Shown in pieces: positions 1-8,010 of a DNA stretch of 64,000 nt (within the stretch, counting starts at the first letter, position 1; every line of letters starts with the position of its first letter). The position numbers and the translations under genes are program-made. The DNA lies in contig NZ_LZJC01000150.1 of NCBI RefSeq assembly GCF_001666755.1, forward strand, positions 36,946 through 100,945. The letters are read 5' to 3'. This stretch comes from Mycobacterium sp. E1214. GTDB taxonomy: Bacteria; Actinomycetota; Actinomycetes; Mycobacteriales; Mycobacteriaceae. The notes beneath the pieces were generated by a model, which worked only from the letters and a program-made list of their open reading frames with translations, was not told the origin of the DNA and did no database searches.

Positions 1-160
1 TGGTGACGACGGGCCGTCGCAACAGCACCCCCATGTGCTCGACGAACCGGGTCTTGCCGCATCCCGTCGGGCCGGTCAGCATCACCGGCAGGCGGCGTTG
101 ATAAGCCAATTCAAACAGCCGGACTTCGTTGCCGTTCGCGAAATACGTGTCGGTGCTCAT
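1..160 (-). CDS. NorQ/CbbQ-like MoxR-family AAA+ ATPase (partial, runs off left edge)
   Basis: Only the first 53 codons are in the window; the gene continues leftward past base 1. The ATG at 160-158 gives a protein beginning MSTDTYFANGNEVRLFELAY, then a Walker A loop GPTGCGKTRFVEHM, typical of the CbbQ/NirQ/NorQ branch of MoxR AAA+ ATPases. These ATPases work with a VWA-domain partner to remodel or load metal into a client metalloenzyme, such as NO reductase or Rubisco. The partner is the NorD-like gene ending 35 bp upstream. The client is uncertain because no norB or norC is visible. The family call is firm from the motif; the function is inferred. Confidence 0.85.
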   Translation of the reverse strand, partial: MSTDTYFANGNEVRLFELAYQRRLPVMLTGPTGCGKTRFVEHMGVLLRRPVVT

Positions 161-194
161 CGGTGCCCCCTTGGTTGGCGAGGCTTGCGTCGGA

Positions 195-1724
195 TCATGC
201 GGCGACCAGCTCACGATGAACGTGGGCCAGCACGCGCGGGAGTTCCTCGATGCGCCGGATGCGCTGGGATCGGCGAGGTCCGAACACCTCCGGAAGGGGA
301 TCCACCCGGGTGGGCCCGACGCCGACGTAATACATCGACACACCCGCGTCATTGGCCTCCTCAACGGCATGCGCGGCGTCCGCCCAGGCGTAGCGACCCT
401 CATACCCTTCATCGGAGATCAGCCCGTCCCCGATGACGATCAACAGGCGTCGCTCGGACGGTTGGGTCAGCAGCCGGTTGGTCAAATGGCGCAGCGGGGC
501 ACCGAGCCTGGTGTATCCACCGGTCTGCAGCCCGAGAGCGCTGGGTGGCACAAACCGGGGGTCCTCGAAATTTTTCAGACAATGGACCTCGACTCGGTGT
601 CGAGTGTTTCCGGTGAAGACGAAGATGCCGTGACGTTCGCGGGCCCGGTTCATGGCGCGTGAAAGCGCGTCGGCGCAAGCCAATTCCAGCTGAAAGATCC
701 GGCCGCCGTGCACGCCCAATGATGAACTACCGTCTAAGAGCAGCGCGGTGGTCACGTCTCGGCTGCTGGGTAGCAGTTCGCGGAAGATGCGTGGCTGACT
801 CGCCTGGCCGGTCGCGGTGTCGATGTAGTGCCTGACGTATTGCTCAACATCCAGATCGGAGCCGTCTTCGAGACGATTCTTCATGGCGCGATGCGTCCGT
901 TCCTCGAACCATTTCCGAAGGTCGGCGGAGACGGCCACGGGCTGGCGGTCGCGGGTGGCGTCTGCGCGCTCCAGGACCGCAACGTGATCTCGCAGAAAAC
1001 TCTTCGTCCACGCGTTCCACTCGGGGTACGGAATCCCCGGCCGGTGCTCGGGCGTGATGTCGAGGTCGTTGTCCTGTGGACGGCTCGGCGACGGCAAGTT
1101 CGGATTGCGGACGCCGCCGTCGCCGCCGACCGCAACCGAGTACGGCCGCGGCAGACGCTTCTGCGTTGTAGTCCAAGGCATCCGGCCGAAGCTGCGCCTC
1201 AACTTGTCCGTCACGCCCTGCGGCACTGTGTAGGCCAGCGGTAATTCGCCCAGCAACGGAGCCACGGTCAATGCTTGTCCCGTGGCCGCCAATGCCACCG
1301 CCCGATTGAGCATCTCGACGGCCGCCATGTCGGCGGCCTCGGCGGCCAGTTCCGGGAGCAGCCGCCGCAGTTCGGGTAGCAGCCCCGGCCACCGGTCCGC
1401 GATCCACCCGAGTGCGACGCCCGCCTCGACCAGGGTGAGTGCCCGCAGTTCCCGAGCGGTCAGCTCGTTCAGCCGATATTCGGTGACGCGCTCCTTTGAC
1501 GGCGAACATTGCAGGGCGACGCCGCATGTCAGTGATCGCCGGGTCCATTCGGTTGGCACGGGATAGGGGATGTGAACGAAGGTGAGCGCCGTGTTCAGCC
1601 CGAATCCGCGACGGCTGCCCGTCACGAGCCGGACTCCGTCGCGGCGTTGCTCACTGAGCGCGACGGCGGTCACGGCGCAACTTCGTTCCAGCGCCATGGC
1701 GTGGGCGTCGCGGCTGTCAGTCAT
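195..1724 (-). CDS. NorD-like protein with C-terminal von Willebrand A domain
   Basis: This 509-aa protein resembles NorD/CbbO-type partners of MoxR ATPases. The N-terminal half is mostly helical and low in motifs. The C-terminal ~180 residues form a VWA domain, with the MIDAS signature LLLDGSSSL near residue 330 and a second strand LLIVIGDGLISDEG. NorD and NorQ together activate metalloenzymes in the cytoplasm. An open frame extends upstream to 1973, but the ATG at 1724 lies just after the 34-aa peptide gene (18 bp apart) and the upstream part reads through that gene out of frame, so I start here. It is third in a four-gene leftward operon. The client is unknown; the membrane protein at 1864-2607 is the obvious candidate. 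Confidence 0.85.
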   Translation of the reverse strand: MTDSRDAHAMALERSCAVTAVALSEQRRDGVRLVTGSRRGFGLNTALTFVHIPYPVPTEWTRRSLTCGVALQCSPSKERVTEYRLNELTARELRALTLVEAGVALGWIADRWPGLLPELRRLLPELAAEAADMAAVEMLNRAVALAATGQALTVAPLLGELPLAYTVPQGVTDKLRRSFGRMPWTTTQKRLPRPYSVAVGGDGGVRNPNLPSPSRPQDNDLDITPEHRPGIPYPEWNAWTKSFLRDHVAVLERADATRDRQPVAVSADLRKWFEERTHRAMKNRLEDGSDLDVEQYVRHYIDTATGQASQPRIFRELLPSSRDVTTALLLDGSSSLGVHGGRIFQLELACADALSRAMNRARERHGIFVFTGNTRHRVEVHCLKNFEDPRFVPPSALGLQTGGYTRLGAPLRHLTNRLLTQPSERRLLIVIGDGLISDEGYEGRYAWADAAHAVEEANDAGVSMYYVGVGPTRVDPLPEVFGPRRSQRIRRIEELPRVLAHVHRELVAA

Positions 1725-1741
1725 CGGTGTCGTATCAGTGC

Positions 1742-1846
1742 TCAAAATGTGCCGATGTTGGAGAAGAGCCAGTACCAGAACCAGATGACCAGGCCGGTGC
1801 CGCCCCACGCGGCCACATAGCGAAGGATCTCCCAGAGATAGCCCAT
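1742..1846 (-). CDS. 34-aa single-span membrane peptide
   Basis: A small gene between the 5-TM protein and norD. The product starts MGYLWEILRYVAAWGGTG and is almost entirely one tryptophan-rich hydrophobic helix (about residues 8-30). A good ribosome site, GGAGGT, lies 6 bases before the ATG, which argues that it is translated. It fits the gap between its neighbours with 17 bp on each side. Small single-span subunits are common in membrane oxidoreductase complexes, so it may be an accessory subunit of the neighbouring membrane protein; that is inference. I do not recognise the family. Confidence 0.65.
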   Translation of the reverse strand: MGYLWEILRYVAAWGGTGLVIWFWYWLFSNIGTF

Positions 1847-1863
1847 GACCTGACCTCCAGCTT

Positions 1864-2607
1864 TCAGTCGGAGAAGAGCTCGCGGTTGACGGTGTGCAGA
1901 TACGGGATGGCGAGGAACGGCGTGATGTAGAAGATGTCGTAGAGCCACCAACCGACCACCGGCAGGACGACACCGGCGAAGCGCACGTCGGCGAACATTG
2001 TCATGTTGAACACGTAGGTGATCCAGATGACCACGCCCATCCAGCACGTGACGACCATCCACTGATGGCCCCACCTCTTCATCTGGAGAAAGCCGATCGC
2101 GGCGGCAATGCGCATCGTGAAGACGGTCAGGATGAGCCCGACCTCCATGGCCTTTTCGCCCGGGCCCGCCGCGCCGCCGACCCAAAGTTCGTTGTAGTGC
2201 CAGAAGTAGCCCGCGTCGAACATGTTGCCCCAGCCGTTGAGCAGCACGCGGGCCCATATCGTGTGGTTCGCTGCCAGGTCGAGCGCCCATCCCACGGTGT
2301 TGATCGCGGCGTCGATGATGACCAGGTAGCCAAGCAACGTAACCAGCATCGGTCGCACCGAGAGTCCGTCACGCTGGGCGCGGCGCAGCAATTGCACGCC
2401 CCGCAGGAAAAGCGGCAGGCCGAAGACACCCAAGGCCGCGGTGCCGATCAGCAGGCTGCCGGAGATCAGCCATTTGTCGGCTCCACGCTGCGCCAGCTCC
2501 GACTGCTCGAGATGCTCGTCGAAATTCAGACCTGTTCGGACAGAGCTCGTTTCGATGGCGGCCGTGGTGGCGTTCACCTCACGCTGGCGCAGCTTCGGCA
2601 GGTTCAC
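1864..2607 (-). CDS. polytopic membrane protein, first gene of the NorQD-like operon
   Basis: This 247-aa protein has about five transmembrane segments. Conserved-looking histidines and aromatics sit at helix edges (FWHYNELW, KRWGHQW, IPYLHTVN). I do not recognise the family. It is not NorB or NorC: there is no haem-copper oxidase histidine set and no CXXCH. Start choice: the frame is open to 2676, but its first codons would lie inside the palindrome at 2652-2669. GTG at 2607 has GGAGG five bases upstream, so I use that; the next GTG 30 bases on has a weaker site. As the first gene of an operon with MoxR and VWA activators it may be a metal-binding membrane enzyme or its anchor. An AveC-like or copper monooxygenase-C-like identity was considered but the sequence does not convince me. 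Confidence 0.7.
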   Translation of the reverse strand: MNLPKLRQREVNATTAAIETSSVRTGLNFDEHLEQSELAQRGADKWLISGSLLIGTAALGVFGLPLFLRGVQLLRRAQRDGLSVRPMLVTLLGYLVIIDAAINTVGWALDLAANHTIWARVLLNGWGNMFDAGYFWHYNELWVGGAAGPGEKAMEVGLILTVFTMRIAAAIGFLQMKRWGHQWMVVTCWMGVVIWITYVFNMTMFADVRFAGVVLPVVGWWLYDIFYITPFLAIPYLHTVNRELFSD

Positions 2608-2651
2608 GAGCTCCTCCGCGTTGTCGAGGCCGTTGACATGGAGGACTATAG

Positions 2652-2669
2652 CACTGACTTCAGTCAGTG
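2652..2669. promoter_or_regulatory. palindromic operator upstream of the membrane-protein/NorQD operon
   Basis: CACTGACTTCAGTCAGTG is a perfect 8-bp inverted repeat with a 2-base centre, 45 bp before the chosen GTG start. Its core TGACTTCAGTCA differs by one base from the palindrome at 3965-3976 before the SDR operon. This fits a TetR-type site; the TetR gene at 3222-3821 is the natural candidate. Confidence 0.7.
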
Positions 2670-2799
2670 ATAACACTTCTGATTAAGCGCAGCCAGCCGG
2701 ACATCGCTGGACTTGCCGCTGACGACGCCGCGGTTGAGCACCGGTTCGATCATCTACAGCGACATCAGCTGGCATTAGCTGACTGAAGGCAGCTGACGG

Positions 2800-3126
2800 T
2801 CGTTGGCACGTCGTCGCGTTCGCAGGACCCATCGCCGCCCAGGTGTAGCGCTGGCAGCGCGTATCCGCCGTTCGGATCCCGCGCCCCTTGGGAAAGCTCG
2901 GTGGGTGAATGGCCCCCGATCAGAATCCGGCAGTGATAGTGCTGCGGCCAGTTCTCGGGGTGACATTCTTGCCGGCGCGCAGCAGTCGACGTACCTCGTC
3001 GGGGTCGGACCACAGCGGCGCATAGAACACGCAGTCGGCGTCCAGCGCCTCGATGACGTCTTTCTCGTTGGTCGCCAGCACACCGATCTGTGGTATACCG
3101 CACAAACTCGCCGGCGCCCTTGCCAA
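2800..3126 (-). pseudogene. decayed DapB-like/diaminopentanoate dehydrogenase-like fragment
   Basis: The minus-strand reading of about 2950-3090 gives a stretch (CGIPQIGVLATNEKDVIEAL, then DADCVFYAPLW and RLLRAGKNV) that matches the N-terminal Rossmann region of the dehydrogenase family whose intact member is at 4861-5943 (compare its ATDDVDALVHLGADCVVY and FLAAGVNVVG). The frame is lost right after GKNVTP, and the remainder to about 2800 is only weakly family-like in other frames. No start with a ribosome site was found. The 2670-3221 interval holds nothing else I can support, so I read it as the remnant of an older gene copy. Confidence 0.55.
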
Positions 3127-3221
3127 TCTTCTCCGAACGATTAGAGGACCCGGGATCCATGTCCCACAACGAGCTTGGGTTGATGCCGCTGCGCGGCGTC
3201 ACACGTCCTTAGCGTTACGGC

Positions 3222-3821
3222 TCACGGCCGCATGCTGCGCAGTGTCCTCGCGACATAGTCGTCGAGCAGATCGCGGCCGGTCGGCCAGTGGTTCGTGGTG
3301 ATCAACAGGGCATACAGGCCCAGCAGGAAAAACACCGCGCTGTTCATCGCATTGACGTCGGGATCAGTCTCGCCGCGTTCTTGGGCCAGCGAGATCTCCT
3401 GGGCGACCAAGACGATCAGCGGGTGATCCCGGCCGCCTTCGGTGGGCGGGCGTGTCTGCGAAAAGTGAAGCGCAAGAAAGTCGTTGAAGAGCACATCACC
3501 CAGCCGGCGCTCCAATCCGACGACCAGGCGGACCGCCTCGTCCAGCGCGGCAGCGAGATCGTGTTTCGACTTCAAGAACTGTGCGAACTGCTTGGCAATG
3601 CGCTCCTCTTCGCGCCTTTCGAGTTCCAGGAGAACGTGTTCCTTGGTGGGGAAGTGGAAGAAGAAAGTACCGTGGGCGACTCCTGCCGCGCCCACGATGG
3701 CACCAACGTCGGCCTCGGCCATCCCGGCTCTGGCGAACTCCGCGATCGCGGCGCCCATCAATCGCTCACGGGTCTGCAAGCGCTTGGTTTCTCGCGCAGA
3801 CGGCCTCTCAGTCACAGCCAT
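3222..3821 (-). CDS. TetR/AcrR-family transcriptional regulator
   Basis: This 199-aa regulator has an N-terminal helix-turn-helix of TetR type (QTRERLMGAAIAEFARAG ... VGAAGVAHGTFFFHFPTKEH, residues about 15-60) and a helical ligand-binding domain. I use the ATG at 3821 because GAGGA lies 6 bases upstream; a GTG at 3833 is also in frame and would add four residues. It is divergent from the SDR operon starting at 4028 and lies about 600 bp from the leftward NorQD operon. Matching palindromes precede both operons, so it probably represses both in response to a substrate of the pathway. The ligand is unknown. Confidence 0.9.
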   Translation of the reverse strand: MAVTERPSARETKRLQTRERLMGAAIAEFARAGMAEADVGAIVGAAGVAHGTFFFHFPTKEHVLLELERREEERIAKQFAQFLKSKHDLAAALDEAVRLVVGLERRLGDVLFNDFLALHFSQTRPPTEGGRDHPLIVLVAQEISLAQERGETDPDVNAMNSAVFFLLGLYALLITTNHWPTGRDLLDDYVARTLRSMRP

Positions 3822-3878
3822 TTTGTTCCTCACAGTTGACCTGACTCACCCAAGATTCAGCCAGTAGCTCGTACATTA

Positions 3879-3894
3879 TGACGGATTTTCGTCA
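3879..3894. promoter_or_regulatory. inverted repeat in the tetR/SDR intergenic region
   Basis: TGACGGATTTTCGTCA has perfect 5-bp arms (TGACG/CGTCA) around six AT-rich bases, 58 bp before the TetR start. It shares the TGAC/GTCA half-sites of the two palindromes at 2652 and 3965 but with wider spacing, so it may be a weaker site for the same regulator or part of the tetR promoter. Confidence 0.4.
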
Positions 3895-3964
3895 GAAAGG
3901 CCTGCGCGGATTAGTCGATATCATCGCTGCACGGCGCGACCAAACTCGGGTCAGCAAGAGTCAT

Positions 3965-3976
3965 TGACTTAAGTCA
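3965..3976. promoter_or_regulatory. palindromic operator upstream of the SDR/DapB-like/P450 operon
   Basis: TGACTTAAGTCA is a perfect 12-base palindrome 51 bp before the SDR start, nearly identical to the core of the site at 2652-2669. It is placed where a repressor would block the promoter of the rightward operon. Confidence 0.7.
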
Positions 3977-4027
3977 GAAAAATTTCGTAGATTGAATGCG
4001 TCAGACACCATCGAAGGAGCTCCAAGC

Positions 4028-4816
4028 ATGGCGTTGGAACAGTTCCGGCTGGACGGACAGGTCGCCATCGTCACCGGCGCCGGGAAGGGTGTCGGCGCCG
4101 GCATCGCCCGGGTCTTGGCGGAAGCCGGCGCCACGATCGTTGGAACCGCGCGCACCGAGGCGGATATCGTTCGCACGGTTGCGGGTATCGAGAAGAGCGG
4201 CGGCAAGGGACTCGCGCTGGTCGCTGACGCGATGAGGCGTCCCGACGGGGAGCGCGTCGTGAATACGGCGATGGAGCGATTCGGTCGCATCGACATTCTC
4301 GTCAACAATGTCGGTGGCTCCACCTACGCGCGCTTCTTGGATATCACCGACGAAGACTTTCGGCACACGTTCGACTGGTGTGTGACTTCGGCTTTCATCA
4401 TGAGCCAGCTCGCGGCCCCGCACATGCTCAGTGCCGGACACGGTTCCATCATCAACATTTCGTCAGGTTCGGCCCGGTTCGGCATTCGCGCCTTGACCGC
4501 CTATTGCGTCGCCAAGGGCGGTCTGGAGGCTCTCACGCGTGCCATGGCCCAGGAATTGGCGCCGAAGATTCGCGTCAACGCCATCGCACTCGGATCATTC
4601 GCCACCGACGGGTTGAAGGGGAGCCTGGACTTGATGCCGGGATCGCTGGAAAAGATGCAAGAGGCCACGCCACTACATCGTCTGGGCGATGTCGAGGACC
4701 TCGGACGCCTGGCGGTGTATCTGTCCACGCGCGACTGTTACGCAACCAACGCAACGTTCCACGTCGACGGCGGCATCGACTCGAATAATTCGCCGCTGCC
4801 GATACCCGACTACTGA
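4028..4816 (+). CDS. short-chain dehydrogenase/reductase
   Basis: A classical SDR of 262 aa. It has the NAD(P) glycine motif TGAGKGVGAGIA near residue 17, a catalytic serine in NISSGSAR, and YCVAK for the catalytic Tyr and Lys. The usual NNAG motif is NNVGG here. The C-terminal DGG motif (FHVDGGID) is present. The ATG at 4028 has GAAGGAG about 8 bases upstream; an upstream in-frame start at 3992 is less likely. It is first in an operon with a DapB-like dehydrogenase and a P450, which suggests stepwise oxidation of an alicyclic, steroid-like or terpenoid substrate; that is inference from context. Confidence 0.9.
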   Translation: MALEQFRLDGQVAIVTGAGKGVGAGIARVLAEAGATIVGTARTEADIVRTVAGIEKSGGKGLALVADAMRRPDGERVVNTAMERFGRIDILVNNVGGSTYARFLDITDEDFRHTFDWCVTSAFIMSQLAAPHMLSAGHGSIINISSGSARFGIRALTAYCVAKGGLEALTRAMAQELAPKIRVNAIALGSFATDGLKGSLDLMPGSLEKMQEATPLHRLGDVEDLGRLAVYLSTRDCYATNATFHVDGGIDSNNSPLPIPDY

Positions 4817-4860
4817 GACTGAATGCGACATCGAATGGTCATGGGAATAGCGAGGTAACG

Positions 4861-5943
4861 TTGCGCAGGGTCATTCAATTCTCGACCGGGAACGTGGGCC
4901 GGCATTCGCTGCGAGCCATCATCGGCCGGCCAGACCTCGAACTGGTCGGGGTGCACGCCGCCAGCGCCGACAAGGTGGGCAAGGACGCGGCGCAGCTGTG
5001 CGGACTCGACGTGGCGACCGGCATCGTCGCCACCGACGACGTTGACGCCCTCGTCCACCTCGGCGCCGACTGTGTGGTGTACACCTCGCAGGGTGAGACG
5101 CGGCCTATGGAGGCCATCGACCAGATGGTGAGGTTCCTGGCAGCCGGTGTGAACGTCGTCGGCACGTCGCTGGTGTGGTTGGTCACGCCTCGTCACGCGG
5201 AAGACTGGTTGCGAGCACCCCTCGAAGCCGCGTGCAAAGCCGGCGATACGTCGCTCTACGTCAACGGCATCGACCCCGGCTTCTCCGGCGATACGCTCGT
5301 GCATTCGGCGGTGAGCCTGACCACCAGGGTGGATTCAATTACCGTGCAGGAAATCTTCGACTACGGAAATTATGACGATGCGGAGTTCACGGGCGCTGCA
5401 ATGGGTTTCGGGTCGGCCGAGGACGAAACGCCACCGATGATGTTTCTGCCTGGGGTCATCGTGTCGATGTGGGGTGGTCAGGTCCGCAGCCTGGCCGACA
5501 ATCTCGACATCAAACTCGATGACGTGCGCCAGCGGGTCGAACCTTGGTACACCGCGGAACGCATCGACTGCACGATGATGACGGTGGAGCCCGGACAGAT
5601 GGCCGCGGTGCGCTTTGCCACCGAGGGGGTGCGCGACGAGCGCCCGGTGATCACGCTCGAGCACGTCACCAGACTCACCAGCGCCGCGGCGCCCGACTGG
5701 GAGTTCCCCCCCGATGGGCACACCGGCGTGCACCGCGTCGTCGTGGAGGGTGACCCGCGCGTCGAGATCAACACCCACGTCTCCCACCCAAAGTTGGATT
5801 CCACCGAAGCGGGCTGCATCTCGACAGCGGGCCGGGCCGTCAATGCGATCGACTGGGTCTGTCGCGCTCCTCAGGGACTAATCACAGTGGAGGATATACC
5901 GCTGTCGGCGACGATGCGCGGCGTCATGTGGAGCGAGCGTTGA
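4861..5943 (+). CDS. DapB-like NAD(P)-dependent dehydrogenase (2,4-diaminopentanoate dehydrogenase-like)
   Basis: A 360-aa protein with an N-terminal Rossmann fold (VIQFSTGNVGRHSLRAI) of the dihydrodipicolinate reductase type and a C-terminal domain of the 2,4-diaminopentanoate dehydrogenase type. Mycobacteria carry many such paralogues, often beside P450s and SDRs; their substrates are mostly unknown. The TTG start at 4861 has GAGGT four bases upstream. It lies 44 bp after the SDR and 109 bp before the P450, in one direction. A decayed copy of the same family lies at about 2800-3126. Confidence 0.85.
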   Translation: MRRVIQFSTGNVGRHSLRAIIGRPDLELVGVHAASADKVGKDAAQLCGLDVATGIVATDDVDALVHLGADCVVYTSQGETRPMEAIDQMVRFLAAGVNVVGTSLVWLVTPRHAEDWLRAPLEAACKAGDTSLYVNGIDPGFSGDTLVHSAVSLTTRVDSITVQEIFDYGNYDDAEFTGAAMGFGSAEDETPPMMFLPGVIVSMWGGQVRSLADNLDIKLDDVRQRVEPWYTAERIDCTMMTVEPGQMAAVRFATEGVRDERPVITLEHVTRLTSAAAPDWEFPPDGHTGVHRVVVEGDPRVEINTHVSHPKLDSTEAGCISTAGRAVNAIDWVCRAPQGLITVEDIPLSATMRGVMWSER

Positions 5944-6052
5944 ATCCCACGGGACGCAACGCGTTCGGCAAACGTGTTCTGATGTGGCCGCCAATCAGCC
6001 TGGCTCTACGCCCTTTTACTGGCGGAGAACGACAATAATGGGAAGGCGCTTC

Positions 6053-7271
6053 ATGGCAACCCCTTCCGAGGAATCCCGCTCCGACACGGAACTTCCCGTT
6101 TTGCCGTTGCCGCGGCCACAGGGTTGCCCGCTGGCACCACCGCCTGAGTTTGCGACCTGGCGGTCCGCTCCCGGGTTGCCGAAGGCGATATTTCAAGGCA
6201 ACCCGGTCTGGGTTGTCAGCCGCTACCAAGACATCAGGGCGGCGCTGGTAAATCCGCTTCTGTCCGCCAAAACCATTCCGGATTCCATCATGCCGACGGA
6301 TGCCGACAACAAGGTGGTGGTGATGTTTGCGCGAACCGATGACCCCGAGCATCACCGGCTGCGGCGAATGATGACCAGCAACTTCACTTTCCGCCGTTGC
6401 GAGGCAATGCGGCCGCAAATCCGCCGAGACGGTCGACCATTATCTCGACCGAATGATCACCAACTGCGCGCCGGCCGATCTGGTGCGCGATTTCGCGCTT
6501 GCAGTGCCGTCTGTGGTGATCGCACTGTTATTGGGGGTGCCACCTGAAGACCTCGAAATCTTCCAACACAACACCACCAAGGGCCTCGACCAGAAGTCCA
6601 CAGACGCAGAAAGGGGTCAGGCGTTCGGTGCGATGTACGCCTACATTCAGGAGTTGGTGAAGCGCAAAGCACGTGAACCCGGCGATGACCTGATCAGCCA
6701 CCTGCTCACCAAATACGTGGCGACGGGCGAGCTCGACCGGGCCACAACCGCCATGAACGGTGTCATCATGATGCAGGCCGGCCATGAAACCACCGCCAAC
6801 ATGATCTCACTGGGAACTGTTGCGCTGCTGGAACATCCCGAAATCTTTGCGCGACTCGGTCAGACCGACGACCTCGCGGTCATCGCGAACGTCGTCGAAG
6901 AGCTGATGCGTTACCTGAGTATCGTGCACAGTCAAGTCGACCGGGTGGCAACCGAAGATGTGATGATCGGTGGTCAGCTGATTCGGGCGGGCGAGTTTGT
7001 CATGATGAGCCTGATGTCGGGCAACTGGGATGCCGAATTCGTCGACAATCCCGAATCATTCGACGGTGACCGAAACACCCGCGGTCACCTGGGTTTTGGC
7101 TATGGCGTGCATCAGTGCATCGGAGCCAACCTGGCTCGTGTTGAGATGCAGGTGGCGTTCGCGACGCTGGCGCGACGGCTGCCGGGCCTGAGATTGGCGG
7201 TGCCGCAGCAGGAGTTGCGGTTCAAGGACGCCAACATCTACGGCATGACAGAACTTCCCGTCAGCTGGTGA
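6053..7271 (+). pseudogene. cytochrome P450 with a frameshift near 6410-6425
   Basis: Two overlapping frames together make one complete P450 of about 405 residues. The first (from ATG 6053 or 6038) carries the C-helix region FARTDDPEHHRLRRMM and runs normally to MRPQI. The second resumes at AETVDHYLDRM and contains the I-helix AGHETT, the ExxR motif in EELMR, and the haem loop FGYGVHQCIGANLAR with its cysteine ligand. The frame shift is equivalent to one extra base, or two missing, between about 6410 and 6425. All catalytic motifs are intact, so this is either a very recent mutation or a sequencing error. Start 6053 has GGAAGG about 7 bases upstream. Without correction the gene would not give a functional P450. 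Confidence 0.85.
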
Positions 7272-7275
7272 GGCG

Positions 7276-7932
7276 TCAGCAGCTGAACGCCACGCCTACG
7301 CCGTCGGGCGCCGGCGCCGGGCGCAGGCAACCGAACGGCTCGACGCCGGCGGGGCTGAACCGCGCCGCCGATTGGTGCGCGTAGTTCACGCAGAACAGCC
7401 CGGCTTGGTCGGCGCGGCAGCGGTAGTCACCGAAGGACAACGAGGCGCCGTCCGCCAGGTCGGCGCCGTTGCCGTTGAGAAAGGGGCCTGGATCGGCGCG
7501 CGCCGCCCCCACCTGCAGCGTGTTGCCGTCGAAGTCAACCCAGCCGCCCTGCCAGTCGCCGTAGGCAGTGGTGGGCGGCGGCGGGGGAGCGGTGAGGCTG
7601 ACCAGGCAGAGCAGGGCGCCGCCGGTGTGCGCGGCATCGGTCAGGCAGGACACCTTGCCCGCCTCGGCCGAAAGGGCGGTGTCGGCACCCAGAGCGGTGC
7701 TGGTGCCGTCGCGGGTGGCGCTGTGATATCGCGCGGGATCGGCGGGTTTCCCCGCCTCGATCCAGGCGATCACCTGGGCGATCGGGGCACCCGGGGCCGG
7801 CGCGGCGCCCGTGCTCGCCGACGGCGTCGAGCTCGTCGGCGGGCCGGGCGGCAGCTGCGCGGACCGACCGCTGACCGTGTGCGAACACGCGCCGACCAGC
7901 AAGGGCACGGCGAGTAACGCGGCGATCCGCAT
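7276..7932 (-). CDS. lppI: LppI-like lipoprotein
   Basis: A 218-aa exported lipoprotein. A short signal peptide, MRIAALLAVPLLVGAC, ends in a lipobox with the lipidated cysteine at residue 16. A Pro/Ser/Thr/Ala-rich linker follows, then a domain with several cysteines (SCLTDAAH, LLCLVS, YRCRAD, LFCVNY, FGCLR) that may form disulfides. The name rests on matching size (218 aa) and position: it is back-to-back with lipT and on the opposite strand, as for M. tuberculosis Rv2046/Rv2045c. Function is unknown. Its stop is 4 bp from the P450 stop. Confidence 0.75.
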   Translation of the reverse strand: MRIAALLAVPLLVGACSHTVSGRSAQLPPGPPTSSTPSASTGAAPAPGAPIAQVIAWIEAGKPADPARYHSATRDGTSTALGADTALSAEAGKVSCLTDAAHTGGALLCLVSLTAPPPPPTTAYGDWQGGWVDFDGNTLQVGAARADPGPFLNGNGADLADGASLSFGDYRCRADQAGLFCVNYAHQSAARFSPAGVEPFGCLRPAPAPDGVGVAFSC

Positions 7933-8010
7933 CCCGTCAGGCTAGCCGCAGGCGGGTGCTTTGAGGCGCTGCGCGCGCGTCGTGGCGGTTATGTCGGCTA
8001 ACGTCGGGTC

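Noticed and set aside
38..1973. A 592-codon version of norD starting at 1973
   Set aside because: The added N-terminus reads out of frame through the 34-aa peptide gene and part of the membrane-protein gene; ATG 1724 is better placed.
1864..2607. Copper membrane monooxygenase subunit C (PmoC/AmoC) identity
   Set aside because: A recalled comparison showed no convincing conserved motif beyond a hydrophobic pattern, and no A or B subunit is present.
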